49,569 nucleotides of DNA from Agrobacterium tumefaciens str. B6 (GCF_001541315.1 NZ_LMVK01000019.1:1-49569), one strand, 5' to 3'; shown: positions 20,642 through 30,093, counted from the stretch's first letter. Made by a program: numbers and translations. Notes: generated by a model not told the origin, from the sequence alone.

Positions 20642-20657
20642 TGAACCGTTCGGTTCG
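20642..20657. promoter_or_regulatory. TetR operator O1 (emrA/tetR intergenic)
   Basis: TGAACCGTTCGGTTCG is an inverted repeat GAACCG-tt-CGGTTC. It lies next to a plus-strand TTGACA (20659-20664) and 40 bp before the emrA start. Confidence 0.75.
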
Positions 20658-20696
20658 ATTGACATAATCCCTTTCCTGACACATATCAAGCGTTAT

Positions 20697-20712
20697 CGAA
20701 CCGATTGGTTCG
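20697..20712. promoter_or_regulatory. TetR operator O2 (emrA/tetR intergenic)
   Basis: CGAACCGATTGGTTCG shares the CGAACC/GGTTCG arms with O1 and is centred 55 bp from it, nearer the tetR start at 20763. Confidence 0.75.
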
Positions 20713-20762
20713 ACGTTCGGTCAGTTTTTTTTACGTCATTACGATGCTAAGAGGCGGCAGTG

Positions 20763-21449
20763 ATGGCAGGTGAAGACATGGATATGGAGACGGAAACCGA
20801 TACGGGCTGTCCGGGAAACCCCGCCGGGCGTTTTGCGGCGGGCGAAGACCCGGCCAAACGCGACCAGATTCTGGCCGGCGCCTGGCGCGTGTTCAAGCGC
20901 AAGGGCTTCGACGCCGCCAGCATGAACGACATCACCCGGGAAGCGGGCGTTTCCAAGGGCACGATCTATGTCTACTTCTCCAACAAGGAAGATTTGTTCG
21001 TTGCGCTCGTCGACCATCACCGCAACGAATTCGCCACCTCCATGCGCCATATTCTTGAGGGCACCGAAGAGGTACGCGAGGGGCTGGAACAGTTCGGCAA
21101 GGCTTTTGCCAACAAGATGATCTGTTCCGACATGATCCCCGCCATGCGCTCGGTGATCGGCGTCATAGATCGCATGCCGAAGCTGGCGCAGCGTTTTTTC
21201 CTCTCCGCGCCGAACAATGTGCGCACGGTGCTCCTGGATTTCATCGAGCATCAGGTCAAGATCGGCCATCTGAAGGTGGATGACCCCGAGTTGGCCGCCC
21301 GGCAATATATCGAGCTTTCCACAGGCACTTTCTTCAAGCTGCGCCTGTTCGGGGAACTCGAAGGCCCGGTTCCCGAAGAGGAACTGGACCGGATAATCGG
21401 CAGCGCCGTCAATGTGTTCATGGCTGCCTACGGAACTGACAAGGCCTGA
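20763..21449 (+). CDS. TetR-family transcriptional repressor
   Basis: A 228-aa TetR regulator, probably repressing the divergent emrAB-like pump and itself. The HTH (MNDITREAGVSKGTIYVYFSNKEDLFVALV) lies about residues 55-85, after an unusual acidic N-terminal tail. The C-terminal ligand domain resembles the AefR-like group. A GTG directly before the ATG is in frame, but AAGAGG fits the ATG at 20763. The two inverted repeats in the intergenic region are the likely operators. The inducer is unknown. Confidence 0.9.
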   Translation: MAGEDMDMETETDTGCPGNPAGRFAAGEDPAKRDQILAGAWRVFKRKGFDAASMNDITREAGVSKGTIYVYFSNKEDLFVALVDHHRNEFATSMRHILEGTEEVREGLEQFGKAFANKMICSDMIPAMRSVIGVIDRMPKLAQRFFLSAPNNVRTVLLDFIEHQVKIGHLKVDDPELAARQYIELSTGTFFKLRLFGELEGPVPEEELDRIIGSAVNVFMAAYGTDKA

Positions 21450-21631
21450 AATCATTCAGCAACGGGCGACCGGACCGGCAACGAGACAGCGCCCGATACG
21501 CGGTTTGCGCGAAATTTCGATGAAATCTTGCCCATCACAGGGGCGGTCTCCTTGTTTCTCGCGTATTGCGCTATAAATTCCACCCACCGAATGTTTCGGG
21601 TGGCCTTGTTGCTGAAAGGAAAAATTCCCTG

Positions 21632-22393
21632 ATGGAGTCCGTTCTCCCTCTTCTGTCCGACCCCGCCGCCTGGGTGGCGCTCGTCACCCTGATCGTCATG
21701 GAGGTCGTGCTTGGTATCGACAACCTGATCTTCATCTCGATCCTCACCAACAAGCTGCCGCCTGAACAGCGCGAAAAAGCCCGCAAGATCGGCATCGGTC
21801 TTGCGCTCGTCATGCGGCTTGGCCTGCTCGGCACCGTCGCGTGGATCGTGCAACTCACCACGCCGGTCTTCGAGCTCTTCGGCCACGCCTTCTCATGGAA
21901 GGACATGATCCTCATCGCCGGCGGTCTTTTCCTGATGTGGAAGGCCACCAAGGAAATCCACCACAATGTCGACCCGGAAGACCACAAGGAAGACATGGTC
22001 GGCGGCCCTGTGGGCATGAATTTCGGCGCCGCCATCGGCCAGATCCTGCTGCTCGACCTCGTCTTCTCGGTGGACAGCATCATCACCGCCGTTGGCATGA
22101 CACCGCATCTGCCGATCATGATCGTCGCTGTCATCGTCGCCGTCACCGTCATGCTTTTGGCCGCAACGCCGCTTGCCAACTTCATCGAGCGCAACCCCAC
22201 CATCGTCATGCTGGCCCTCGCCTTCCTGATGATGATCGGCACGACACTGATTGCCGAAGGCATGGGCTTCCATGTTCCGAAGGGCTACGTTTATGCCGCC
22301 ATGGCGTTTTCGGCGCTGGTGGAACTGCTCAACATGCTGGCCCGCAATGCGCGGCGTCGAAAGAAGGCGGAGGCCGCCGGCGACGTGCATTGA
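21632..22393 (+). CDS. TerC-family integral membrane protein
   Basis: A 253-aa TerC/YoaE-type protein with about seven membrane spans. Acidic residues sit in membrane segments ([16 protein letters not shown] and [17 protein letters not shown]), as in this family. Bacillus relatives export Mn(II) to metallate secreted proteins; others are linked to tellurite resistance. The start [11 protein letters not shown] at 21632 matches the family, and the upstream extension is soluble and atypical. A hairpin (CCACCC...GGGTGG, 21590-21603) sits in the leader, but it does not resemble the yybP-ykoY Mn riboswitch. Mn transport is inferred from the family only. Confidence 0.88.
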   Translation: MESVLPLLSDPAAWVALVTLIVMEVVLGIDNLIFISILTNKLPPEQREKARKIGIGLALVMRLGLLGTVAWIVQLTTPVFELFGHAFSWKDMILIAGGLFLMWKATKEIHHNVDPEDHKEDMVGGPVGMNFGAAIGQILLLDLVFSVDSIITAVGMTPHLPIMIVAVIVAVTVMLLAATPLANFIERNPTIVMLALAFLMMIGTTLIAEGMGFHVPKGYVYAAMAFSALVELLNMLARNARRRKKAEAAGDVH

Positions 22394-22475
22394 TGTTGCC
22401 GTAACGTTTCCTGATTTTCCGAGGCCCGTTTGCAAACGGGTCTCGGATTGAGGAAGGACCGCTCCTCATACTCCA

Positions 22476-22506
22476 CGTCATCCTCGGCTCAAGGCCGAGG
22501 ATGACG
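22476..22506. repeat. GTCATCCTCGG palindromic repeat
   Basis: CGTCATCCTCGGC-tcaag-GCCGAGGATGACG, an exact 13-bp-arm palindrome after terC. It is of the same family as 12697-12739. Confidence 0.8.
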
Positions 22507-22679
22507 GAAAGCTTTAGGCCGATAGGCGGCCATCCAAAGCCTTCTGCGCGAAGCAGGCTTCCACCAATCGGACTCTTTATTTCCGTCCGGAACCTCAAAG
22601 CCGCGGCTTGCGTTTCAATGCATCCTCGCCTTACGCCTGGCGACGGCGCGTTTTTCTCCTTCGAAAGCAAACAGGCAGC

Positions 22680-24452
22680 ATGACAACCGACCAGATCCTC
22701 GCCTTCACCGTGATCGCCGGCATGATGGTCGCGTTCATCTGGGACAGGCTGCGTTACGATGTCGTCGCCTGCAGCGCATTGCTGGTGGCGGTGGCGGTGG
22801 GGGTTGTGCCTTTCGAGAAGGCTTTCTCCGGTTTTTCGGATGATATCGTCATCATCGTCGGCAGCGCGCTGATCGTCAGTTCGGCCGTGGCGCGCTCCGG
22901 CATCGTGGATATGACGATCAAGAAATATTTTCCCGAAATGCACTCCAAGAGCCTGCAGCTTGCCTTCCTGATGATCGTCGTCGCCGTCATGTCGGCCTTC
23001 ATCAAGAATATCGGCGCGCTCGCCATCATGATGCCGGTCGCTTTCCAGTTTGCCCGCAAATCCGGCAGCCCCGTTTCCTATTATCTGATGCCCATGGCCT
23101 TTGCCGCACTTCTGGGCGGGCTGATGACGCAGATCGGCACCTCGCCCAACATCGTCGTCTCGCGGCTGCGCGAGGAGATGACCGGGCAGAGCTTTTCGAT
23201 GTTCGACTTCACCCCCGTCGGCGCGGGACTGACAGTCATCGGCATCATCTTCCTGACTTTCGGTTATCGCCTTCTGCCGGTCCGCAACCGCCAGCAGGCA
23301 TCGGTGGAGGATATTCTCGACCAGTCGGCCTATACCGCCGAAGCGACGCTGCCCACCGACAGCACCTATGCGGACAAGCCGCTGCGCGAATTGCTCAAAC
23401 AGGCCGATGGCGACGTCATCGCCAGCACCATCCTGCGCGGGCCGAGACGCATCTCCCCCTTCCCCGATGTGAAGCTCAAGGCCGGGGACACCGTGCTTCT
23501 CGAAGGTAGCCCGGAAGGGCTTGACCGCATCGTCTCGCAAGCAAAGCTGCTGCTGTCAGGCAAGCCGCTGATGGAGAACGGCCAGAAGACCGTCGATCTC
23601 ATTTCCATGGAAGCGGTCATCAGCAATGAATCGGTGCTGAGCGGCATTTCGGCGCGCGAGCTTTCGCTCTCCTATACGCGCGGCGTCAATCTGATCGCCG
23701 TCAACCGCCGCGGCCAGCGCGTCAGCCAGCGGCTCTCCGAGCTGACTTTGCAGGCGGGGGACGTCATTCTTTTGCAGGGCAGCCGCAAGAACCTGCCGCA
23801 GGTCCTGCAGGAATTTTCGCTCTTGCCACTGGCGCAGCGGGAAATCCTGCTTGGGGTGCAGCGCCGCGCGCTGCTACCCGTCATCGTGCTCGCCGCCGCC
23901 ATGATCGCCGCCGGCAGCGGACTGGTGCCGGTCTCGGTCGCATTCTTCGCCGCCGCCTTCCTGATGATCCTCGTCGGCGCGATCCCGCTCACAGAGGTCT
24001 ATAAATCCATCGACGGGCCGATCCTCGTCATGCTCGCCGCCCTCATTCCCGTCAGCGACAGTCTGCGCACCAGCGGGGCGAGCGAACTGATCGCCGCCTG
24101 GCTCGGCCATGCCGCGCAGGGATTGCCGCCCTTTGCGGCGCTCGGCATGATCCTGCTCACCGCCATGGCGGTCACGCCCTTTCTCAACAATGCCGCAACC
24201 GTGCTGGTCATGGCCCCCATCGCCGCCGGTTTCGCCACCACACTCGGCTTCAGGCCGGAAGCCTTCCTGATGGCGGTGGCGATCGGCGCGGGCTGCGATT
24301 TTCTCACCCCCATCGGCCACCAGTGCAACACGCTGGTGATGGGCCCCGGCGGTTACCGCTTCAGCGACTACCCGCGCCTCGGCCTGCCGCTGTCGATCAT
24401 GATCGTCATCGCCAGCATTCCGATGCTGCTTTACGTGTGGCCGGTTTCCTGA
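22680..24452 (+). CDS. SLC13-family permease with central TrkA-C domains
   Basis: A 590-aa transporter of the divalent anion:Na+ symporter/SLC13 superfamily (YfbS-like). The N-terminal membrane half runs to about residue 200, two RCK_C/TrkA-C regulatory modules follow (about 215-300 and 310-390, e.g. LKAGDTVLLEGSPEGLDRIV and LQAGDVILLQGSRKNL), then the C-terminal membrane half. The paired transporter motifs GLMTQIGTSPNIVVS and GCDFLTPIGHQCNTLVMGPG are the Ser-Asn-Thr-type substrate loops. The start at 22680 is chosen because the frame upstream to 22608 is not conserved. Substrate (dicarboxylate, sulfate or other anion) is unknown. Confidence 0.9.
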   Translation: MTTDQILAFTVIAGMMVAFIWDRLRYDVVACSALLVAVAVGVVPFEKAFSGFSDDIVIIVGSALIVSSAVARSGIVDMTIKKYFPEMHSKSLQLAFLMIVVAVMSAFIKNIGALAIMMPVAFQFARKSGSPVSYYLMPMAFAALLGGLMTQIGTSPNIVVSRLREEMTGQSFSMFDFTPVGAGLTVIGIIFLTFGYRLLPVRNRQQASVEDILDQSAYTAEATLPTDSTYADKPLRELLKQADGDVIASTILRGPRRISPFPDVKLKAGDTVLLEGSPEGLDRIVSQAKLLLSGKPLMENGQKTVDLISMEAVISNESVLSGISARELSLSYTRGVNLIAVNRRGQRVSQRLSELTLQAGDVILLQGSRKNLPQVLQEFSLLPLAQREILLGVQRRALLPVIVLAAAMIAAGSGLVPVSVAFFAAAFLMILVGAIPLTEVYKSIDGPILVMLAALIPVSDSLRTSGASELIAAWLGHAAQGLPPFAALGMILLTAMAVTPFLNNAATVLVMAPIAAGFATTLGFRPEAFLMAVAIGAGCDFLTPIGHQCNTLVMGPGGYRFSDYPRLGLPLSIMIVIASIPMLLYVWPVS

Positions 24453-24698
24453 AACTTTTCGGGGAAAAAGCGCGGCATCCTTGCATCGCAGCAATGCGTT
24501 GAGGCAAGACGGTAAATATCCTTATTTCCTTGACGCCTGCGGCATAATATGGCCTAAGCCGATGCCGAACGGGAATGTGCAAAAGCGCGCGTGACACGCG
24601 CCTTTCCGCATGATTTCCTGCCGCATTCAAACGAAAACTCCGTGATATAAGGGCCAATTCGCCCCCATGTCCCTGCCACGTCCCGACGAGTGAATTTC

Positions 24699-26156
24699 AT
24701 GCCCCCTCCCGGCGTTCGCGTCCGCATTGCCCCTCCCCCCACCGGCGAGCCCCATGTCGGCACCGCCTATATCGCGCTGTTCAACTATCTCTTCGCCAAG
24801 AAACATGGCGGCGAGTTCATCCTGCGCATCGAGGACACCGACGCCACCCGCTCGACGCTGGAATATGAGCAGAAGGTGCTCGAGGCGCTGCGCTGGACCG
24901 GCCTCACCTGGTCGGAAGGTCCCGATGTCGGCGGCCCCTATGGCCCTTATCGCCAGTCCGAGCGCAAAGCCATGTACTGGCCCTATGCCGAAGAGCTGCT
25001 CGAAAAGGGCCATGCCTTCCGCTGTTTCTGCACGCCCGAGCGGCTGGAGCAGATGCGCGAGGCCCAGCGCGCGGCCGGCAAGCCGCCGAAATATGACGGC
25101 CTTTGCCTCCACCTGAAGGCCGAGGAAGTGACCGCCCGCGTTGCCGCCGGCGAAGCCAACGTCGTGCGCATGAAGATCCCGACCGAAGGTTCGTGCGATT
25201 TCCATGACGGCGTTTACGGCGATGTCTCGATTCCGTGGGACTCGGTCGACATGCAGGTGCTGATCAAGGCCGACGGCATGCCGACCTATCATATGGCGAA
25301 CGTCATCGACGACCATCTGATGAAGATTACCCATGTGGCGCGCGGCGAGGAGTGGTTGGCTTCCGTGCCCAAGCACATTCTGCTTTACCGTTATTTCGGC
25401 TGGGAGCAGCCGGTGTTCATGCATCTTTCGCTGATGCGCAACGCCGACAAGTCGAAGCTCTCCAAGCGCAAGAACCCGACCTCGATCTCCTATTATTCCG
25501 CTCTCGGTTACCTGCCGGAAGCGCTGATGAACTTCCTCGGTCTGTTCTTCATCCAGATCGCTGAAGGCGAAGAGCTTTTGACCATGGAAGAACTGGCGGC
25601 GAAGTTCGACCCGGAAGCGTTGTCCAAGGCCGGCGCCATCTTCGATATCCAGAAGCTGGACTGGCTGAACGGCCGCTGGCTGCGCGAGAAGCTCACACCG
25701 GAAGAATTCATTGCCCGCACGCTGGAATGGGCGATGGAGAATGCACGCCTGACCGAAGGCCTGAAGCTTGCGCAGAGCCGCATTTCCAAGCTCGGCGAAT
25801 TGCCGAACCTTGCAGGCTTCCTGCTTTCAAGCGACGTTGGCCTCACGCCCGCGTCGTTTGCCGGTCTCAAAAGCAAACCGGAGGAAATCCACGAGATCCT
25901 CACCACGGTTGCCACCGACCTTGAAAAAATGCCTGATTGGAACGTGGAAGCGATCGAGGCCGAGCTGCGCGACATTGCCGAACGCACCGGCAAGAAGCTG
26001 CGCATCGTCACGCCGCCGCTCTTCGTTGCCGTGTCCGGTTCCTCGCGCTCGCTGCCGCTGTTCGATAGCATGGCGCTGCTCGGCCGCTCAGTGGTGCGCC
26101 AGCGGCTGAAGATGGCGATTGCTGTCGTGGCCACGATGGTTGGCAGCGGAAGCTGA
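24699..26156 (+). CDS. gltX: Glutamyl-tRNA synthetase
   Basis: A 485-aa class I aminoacyl-tRNA synthetase. The HIGH-type motif PPPTGEPHVGTAY is near the N-terminus and the KMSKS-type motif is SKLSKRKNPTS. The C-terminal part is the anticodon-binding region. It charges tRNA-Glu, and in alphaproteobacteria that lack GlnRS often also tRNA-Gln for later amidation; many carry two gltX copies, so the specificity of this copy is not certain. An upstream in-frame GTG (24690) is possible. It is followed by lysS 251 bp downstream, with an inverted-repeat element inserted between them. Confidence 0.95.
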   Translation: MPPPGVRVRIAPPPTGEPHVGTAYIALFNYLFAKKHGGEFILRIEDTDATRSTLEYEQKVLEALRWTGLTWSEGPDVGGPYGPYRQSERKAMYWPYAEELLEKGHAFRCFCTPERLEQMREAQRAAGKPPKYDGLCLHLKAEEVTARVAAGEANVVRMKIPTEGSCDFHDGVYGDVSIPWDSVDMQVLIKADGMPTYHMANVIDDHLMKITHVARGEEWLASVPKHILLYRYFGWEQPVFMHLSLMRNADKSKLSKRKNPTSISYYSALGYLPEALMNFLGLFFIQIAEGEELLTMEELAAKFDPEALSKAGAIFDIQKLDWLNGRWLREKLTPEEFIARTLEWAMENARLTEGLKLAQSRISKLGELPNLAGFLLSSDVGLTPASFAGLKSKPEEIHEILTTVATDLEKMPDWNVEAIEAELRDIAERTGKKLRIVTPPLFVAVSGSSRSLPLFDSMALLGRSVVRQRLKMAIAVVATMVGSGS

Positions 26157-26216
26157 TAGTTTAATGCTGCCGGTAACGACAGCATTCTGAAATATACCCC
26201 TCTGCTCGGGGCACCC

Positions 26217-26349
26217 CCCTCTGCCCTGCCGGGCATCTCCCCCTCAAGGGGGGAGATCAGATGGCGCACCCGCCCGTTCCATGGGCAAGGTGTCCGCCGC
26301 TTGTCGATCTGCCCCCTTGAGGGGGAGAGGTCCGGCAGGACAGAGGGGG
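26217..26349. repeat. Intergenic inverted-repeat element, copy 2
   Basis: About 133 bp with arms 26217-26258 and 26306-26349 that match the arms of the element at 43-190, while the centre differs. The right arm is slightly decayed (GGTCCGGCAGGACAG). It separates gltX from lysS. Confidence 0.8.
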
Positions 26350-26407
26350 TAAACCCAGAGTGGGATGGGTAACCGCAACAAGCAAAGCCCGCTAAAGGCG
26401 AAGAACA

Positions 26408-27907
26408 ATGACCGACACCAAGACCGAAACCACCGCCCTTTCCTCCGACGCGACAGAAGTGCGCCGCCAGAAACTTGCGCTGCTGCGCGAGCAGATCGGC
26501 GACGTTTATCCGGCGCATTTCCACCGCACGCTGACCAATGCGGAGCTGGCGGAAAAATATGCCGATATCGAAGCCGACGTCGAAACCGGCGACACGGTGA
26601 CGGTGGCGGGCCGCGTTTATTCCTCGCGCAATTCCGGCATGTTCATGGATATCCATGATGCCTCGGGCAAGGTGCAGATCTTCAGCCACAAGGATACGAC
26701 GCCGGAAACGGCGCGCAATCTTCTGCCAATGATCGACATCGGCGACATCATCGGCGTGACCGGCAAGGTGCGCCGCACCAAGCGCGGCGAACTGACGATC
26801 AACGCCGAAGAAATCACCATGCTGACCAAGTCGCTTCTGCCGATGCCGGAGAAGTGGCATGGCGTTTCTGATATCGAGCTGCGTTACCGCAAGCGCCATC
26901 TCGATATTCTCGCCAATGAGGAATCCAAGCTGCGCTTCCTGCAGCGCTCGAAGATCCTGTCCGGCATGCGCCGTTTCATGGAGGACGAAGGCTTCCTCGA
27001 AGTGGAAACGCCGATGCTGCAGACCGTCTATGGCGGTGCGACAGCCGATCCGTTCAAGACCTTCCACAACACGCTGAAGATGGACATGTATCTGCGCATC
27101 GCACCGGAGCTGTTCCTGAAGCGCACGCTGGTATCAGGCCTTTCCGACAAGGTCTTCGAAATCAACCGCAACTTCCGCAACGAAGGCGTTTCGACCCGAC
27201 ACAATCCTGAATTCACCATGATGGAGTGCTATTGGGCCTATGCCGACTACGAAGACATCATGGGTCTCGTGGAGCGGCTGTTCGAGACGCTGGCGATTGC
27301 CCTGCACGGCACGACCGAGGTGGAATTCCAGGGCCAGACAATCTCCTTCAAGGGCCCGTTCAAGCGCGTGCCTATGCCTGACGCGGTGAAGGAAGCGACC
27401 GGTATCGACTTCCTCGCCATAAAGACCGACGAAGAAGCCCGCGCTGCCGCCAAGGCCGCCGGTTTTGCCGTCGAGAAGGACTGGACCTGGGGCGAATGCC
27501 TTGCCTTCATCTTTGAAGAGAAGGTGGAAGGCACGCTGATCCAGCCGAGCCACGTCACGCATTTCCCGAAGGACATCTCGCCCTTCGCCAAGGAAGTGCC
27601 GGGCGAACCGCGCCTCGTCGAGCGTTTTGAGAGCTATTGCAACGCCTGGGAAGTGGGCAACGCCTTCTCCGAACTCAACGATCCGGAAGAGCAACGCCGC
27701 CGCATGGTTGAGCAGCTGGAGCAGGCCCATGCCCGCGGCGAAAAGGACAAGCAGCTGGACGACGAATTCCTCGACGCCATCGACCAGGGCATGCCGCCCG
27801 CCGGCGGCCTCGGTATCGGCGTCGATCGCCTGATCATGCTGCTCACCAACGCGCCCTCGATCCGAGACGTCATCCTCTTCCCGGCCCGCCGTAACAAGGC
27901 GGACTGA
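26408..27907 (+). CDS. lysS: Lysyl-tRNA synthetase, class II
   Basis: A 499-aa class II LysRS, full length. The N-terminal OB-fold anticodon domain (about 60-145, GDTVTVAGRVYSSRNSGMFMDIHDASGKVQIF) is followed by the catalytic domain with motif 2 FEINRNFRNEGVSTRHNPEFTMME and motif 3 GGLGIGVDRLIMLLTN. It attaches lysine to tRNA-Lys. Many alphaproteobacteria instead use the unrelated class I LysRS, so the class is noteworthy. The start MTDTKTETT has only a modest GCGAAG upstream. Confidence 0.95.
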   Translation: MTDTKTETTALSSDATEVRRQKLALLREQIGDVYPAHFHRTLTNAELAEKYADIEADVETGDTVTVAGRVYSSRNSGMFMDIHDASGKVQIFSHKDTTPETARNLLPMIDIGDIIGVTGKVRRTKRGELTINAEEITMLTKSLLPMPEKWHGVSDIELRYRKRHLDILANEESKLRFLQRSKILSGMRRFMEDEGFLEVETPMLQTVYGGATADPFKTFHNTLKMDMYLRIAPELFLKRTLVSGLSDKVFEINRNFRNEGVSTRHNPEFTMMECYWAYADYEDIMGLVERLFETLAIALHGTTEVEFQGQTISFKGPFKRVPMPDAVKEATGIDFLAIKTDEEARAAAKAAGFAVEKDWTWGECLAFIFEEKVEGTLIQPSHVTHFPKDISPFAKEVPGEPRLVERFESYCNAWEVGNAFSELNDPEEQRRRMVEQLEQAHARGEKDKQLDDEFLDAIDQGMPPAGGLGIGVDRLIMLLTNAPSIRDVILFPARRNKAD

Positions 27908-28301
27908 TCGGACGAAACCCGGGGGCGGCCTCGCGGCCGCCTGCCGCTCCCCGATTGTCTCGCTGGTGGCGAAGGGGACGTATTTTCTCGACGTCATCCT
28001 CGGGCCTGTGCCGAGGACCTAATCACGTCCAATAAAGTCAATCCGTTGCAGATCCTCGGGTCAGGCCCGAGGATGACGCCGGAGTGTGTGGCGAGGTTTC
28101 GCCCCGTTTGCTGCCGGTTTTCCTCTCCCTACATAGACACGGCAAGTAACTATTCGGCCATCTGTGTGAGCGGATCGAATAAATTCATATAACTTTTAGT
28201 AGAATATACTGGCGATATCGCCTCAACTTGTGATACCCATTCCGCATCATTCGCATTGTGTTTGACGGCTTTCGATCAAGGGCCGCCGGGGGGAAATACG
28301 C
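27908..28301. other. 394-bp gap: repeats and a patatin promoter region
   Basis: Holds a GC-rich hairpin right after lysS (27923-27942, GGCGGCC/GGCCGCC, no T-run), a pair of GTCATCCTCGG repeats (27990-28080) and a lower-GC stretch 28150-28260 that probably contains the promoter of the patatin gene. No gene is apparent. Confidence 0.6.
27990..28080. repeat. Two GTCATCCTCGG palindromes in tandem
   Basis: Unit 1 (27990-28018) is ACGTCATCCTCGGgcctgtgCCGAGGACC and unit 2 (28051-28080) is GATCCTCGGGtcaggCCCGAGGATGACG, with about 32 bp between. The outer arms are also inverted relative to each other, giving a composite element. Confidence 0.75.
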
Positions 28302-30041
28302 ATGCCCGAGAATGAGCTTCCCAGATACCAGCCCGATATGTTCGCAACCCCTGAAAAGGAATGCGACGTGGTGATGAAAGGCGGCATCACTTCCGGTGTC
28401 GTTTATCCCTATGCGGTTCTGGAACTGGCGCGCCGATACCGTTTCCGCTCGATTGGCGGCACATCGGCCGGGGCGATTGCCGCCGCTTTCGCGGCTGCGG
28501 CGGAATATTCCCGCACCGTCAGGAAAGACCCCGATGGGTTCACCCGCCTGCAGGCCCATTGCGACACGATACCCACTATTCTGGACAGGCTTTTCCAGCC
28601 GGAGCGCCGTTTTCGCCCCCTGATGCGCTATCTGCTGTGGGCGCAGGCCGGTGGCTGGCCGGGCAAGGTTTTGGGCTTGCCCATGGCTTTTCCGCTGGCA
28701 GCCATAACAGGCATTGTCATCGGCGCCGGTATCTTGTGGACTCTGGGTGGCGGTTGCGCCGGGTCCATTCTCGGCGGGTTGGTGGGCATGCTGGCCGGCG
28801 TCCTTGGCCAGATCCTGTGGCTGGTTTTTCATCGGTTGCCGAAGGACGGCTTCGGCTTCTGTTCAGGACTGACGGTTTCCGATCGGGAGGTTCCGGGCCT
28901 GACGGAATGGCTGCATGCCTCGATCCAGGACATCGCTTTCGGCAGCGACGCTGCGACAGCGCCGCCGCTGACCTTCGGCGACCTCATTGGCGCGGAGCCG
29001 GAGAAGCCGGTCATAAACCTGAAGATGGTCACGACGAACCTGTCGATGCGGCGGCCGCACACACTTCCGACCACGAATCTCATGGTGGCTTACGACCCGA
29101 AGGAATGGAGCCAGTTGTTTCCCGCTGGCGTGATGGACTGGCTGAAGCAGATCGCAACACCGGGCGGCCCCTTTCCCGAACTCAAGGCTTTTCCGGAGCC
29201 CGCCCAGCTGCCCGTCATCATCGCAACACGCATGAGCCTGAGTTTCCCGGTCCTGTTCAAGGCCATTCCGGCCTATACCAATGATCGCGGCACGCTGGAT
29301 ATAGTACGACGTATCAGCGGCGACGCACGGCCCGTCATGAAGGCGAAAATCTGGTTCTCCGATGGCGGCATCAGCAGCAACTTTCCCATTCATCTTTTCG
29401 ATGCCCTGCTTCCGTCGCGTCCGACTTTCGCCCTCAGCCTTGATGAATTGCCGAAATCCATCGCCGGCAGCAAGAAGCGCGTCACTATCCCGCAGGCGGC
29501 CGGCGAAGGGATAGGCGTGCCCGTTCACAAGATGGAAAAAATGAGCGGCTTCCTGGGCAGCATCCTCAGTTCGGCGAAAGACTGGCAGGACCAATCCCTT
29601 GCCACCATGCCCGGCCAAAGGGAGCGCATCGCCCGCGTTTTCCTCAATGAGGAGGAAGGCGGGCTAAACCTCACCATGCCGCCGGAACGCTCGGCAAAAC
29701 TGATGAGCTACGGCCTCGAGGTCGGGTCGCTTTTTGCAAATGGCGCACTGGATTTCGACGAGCATCGCTGGCGACGGACGCTTGTTGCCTATGACCGGTT
29801 GGAAGACGCGGTGTTTGCGACTGGGCGCCTGTGGAGCGAAGGCAAATATGAAGAATGGCTGACGGGTTACATTGACGAGATCAAAAGCTACGAAGCCGTG
29901 ACGAAGGGTGAACGGGAAAAGCTGATCGCCCGAATTGCCGCCTTTGCCGCCCTGTCGCAGAGTTTCTCTCCGGCAATCGTCAACAAGCGCAAGAAATTTC
30001 CAAATCCGGCTGGCCGTCTGCGGATCGGACCCGATATCTGA
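28302..30041 (+). CDS. Patatin-like phospholipase with internal membrane segments
   Basis: A 579-aa patatin-fold lipid acyl hydrolase. The oxyanion region is KGGITSGVVYP, the nucleophile Ser55 is in GGTSAGA (GxSxG) and the catalytic Asp354 in SDGG, so the dyad is complete. An insert between the two halves has two hydrophobic stretches (about 125-150 and 155-177), probably a membrane hairpin. The C-terminal about 200 residues are unrecognised. There is no signal peptide. A G-rich ribosome site (GGGGGG) lies ten bases before the ATG. It is a single gene, convergent with the His-linker protein. Substrate unknown; related patatins act in lipid turnover or, in other contexts, as phage-defence effectors, but no defence partner is nearby. 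Confidence 0.85.
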   Translation: MPENELPRYQPDMFATPEKECDVVMKGGITSGVVYPYAVLELARRYRFRSIGGTSAGAIAAAFAAAAEYSRTVRKDPDGFTRLQAHCDTIPTILDRLFQPERRFRPLMRYLLWAQAGGWPGKVLGLPMAFPLAAITGIVIGAGILWTLGGGCAGSILGGLVGMLAGVLGQILWLVFHRLPKDGFGFCSGLTVSDREVPGLTEWLHASIQDIAFGSDAATAPPLTFGDLIGAEPEKPVINLKMVTTNLSMRRPHTLPTTNLMVAYDPKEWSQLFPAGVMDWLKQIATPGGPFPELKAFPEPAQLPVIIATRMSLSFPVLFKAIPAYTNDRGTLDIVRRISGDARPVMKAKIWFSDGGISSNFPIHLFDALLPSRPTFALSLDELPKSIAGSKKRVTIPQAAGEGIGVPVHKMEKMSGFLGSILSSAKDWQDQSLATMPGQRERIARVFLNEEEGGLNLTMPPERSAKLMSYGLEVGSLFANGALDFDEHRWRRTLVAYDRLEDAVFATGRLWSEGKYEEWLTGYIDEIKSYEAVTKGEREKLIARIAAFAALSQSFSPAIVNKRKKFPNPAGRLRIGPDI

Positions 30042-30093
30042 CGCACCGGGGCAAGGTCGCCGGAAGGTTTCTCCGAGAACCGCCCTCGCCCGC

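Noticed and set aside
21450..21631. yybP-ykoY Mn riboswitch before the TerC gene
   Set aside because: Only a simple CCACCC/GGGTGG hairpin is visible; the conserved loops of that riboswitch are absent.
28302..30041. Patatin gene as a phage-defence effector (CBASS-like)
   Set aside because: No nucleotide cyclase, retron, NLR or other defence partner is adjacent; flanking genes are housekeeping or unrelated.
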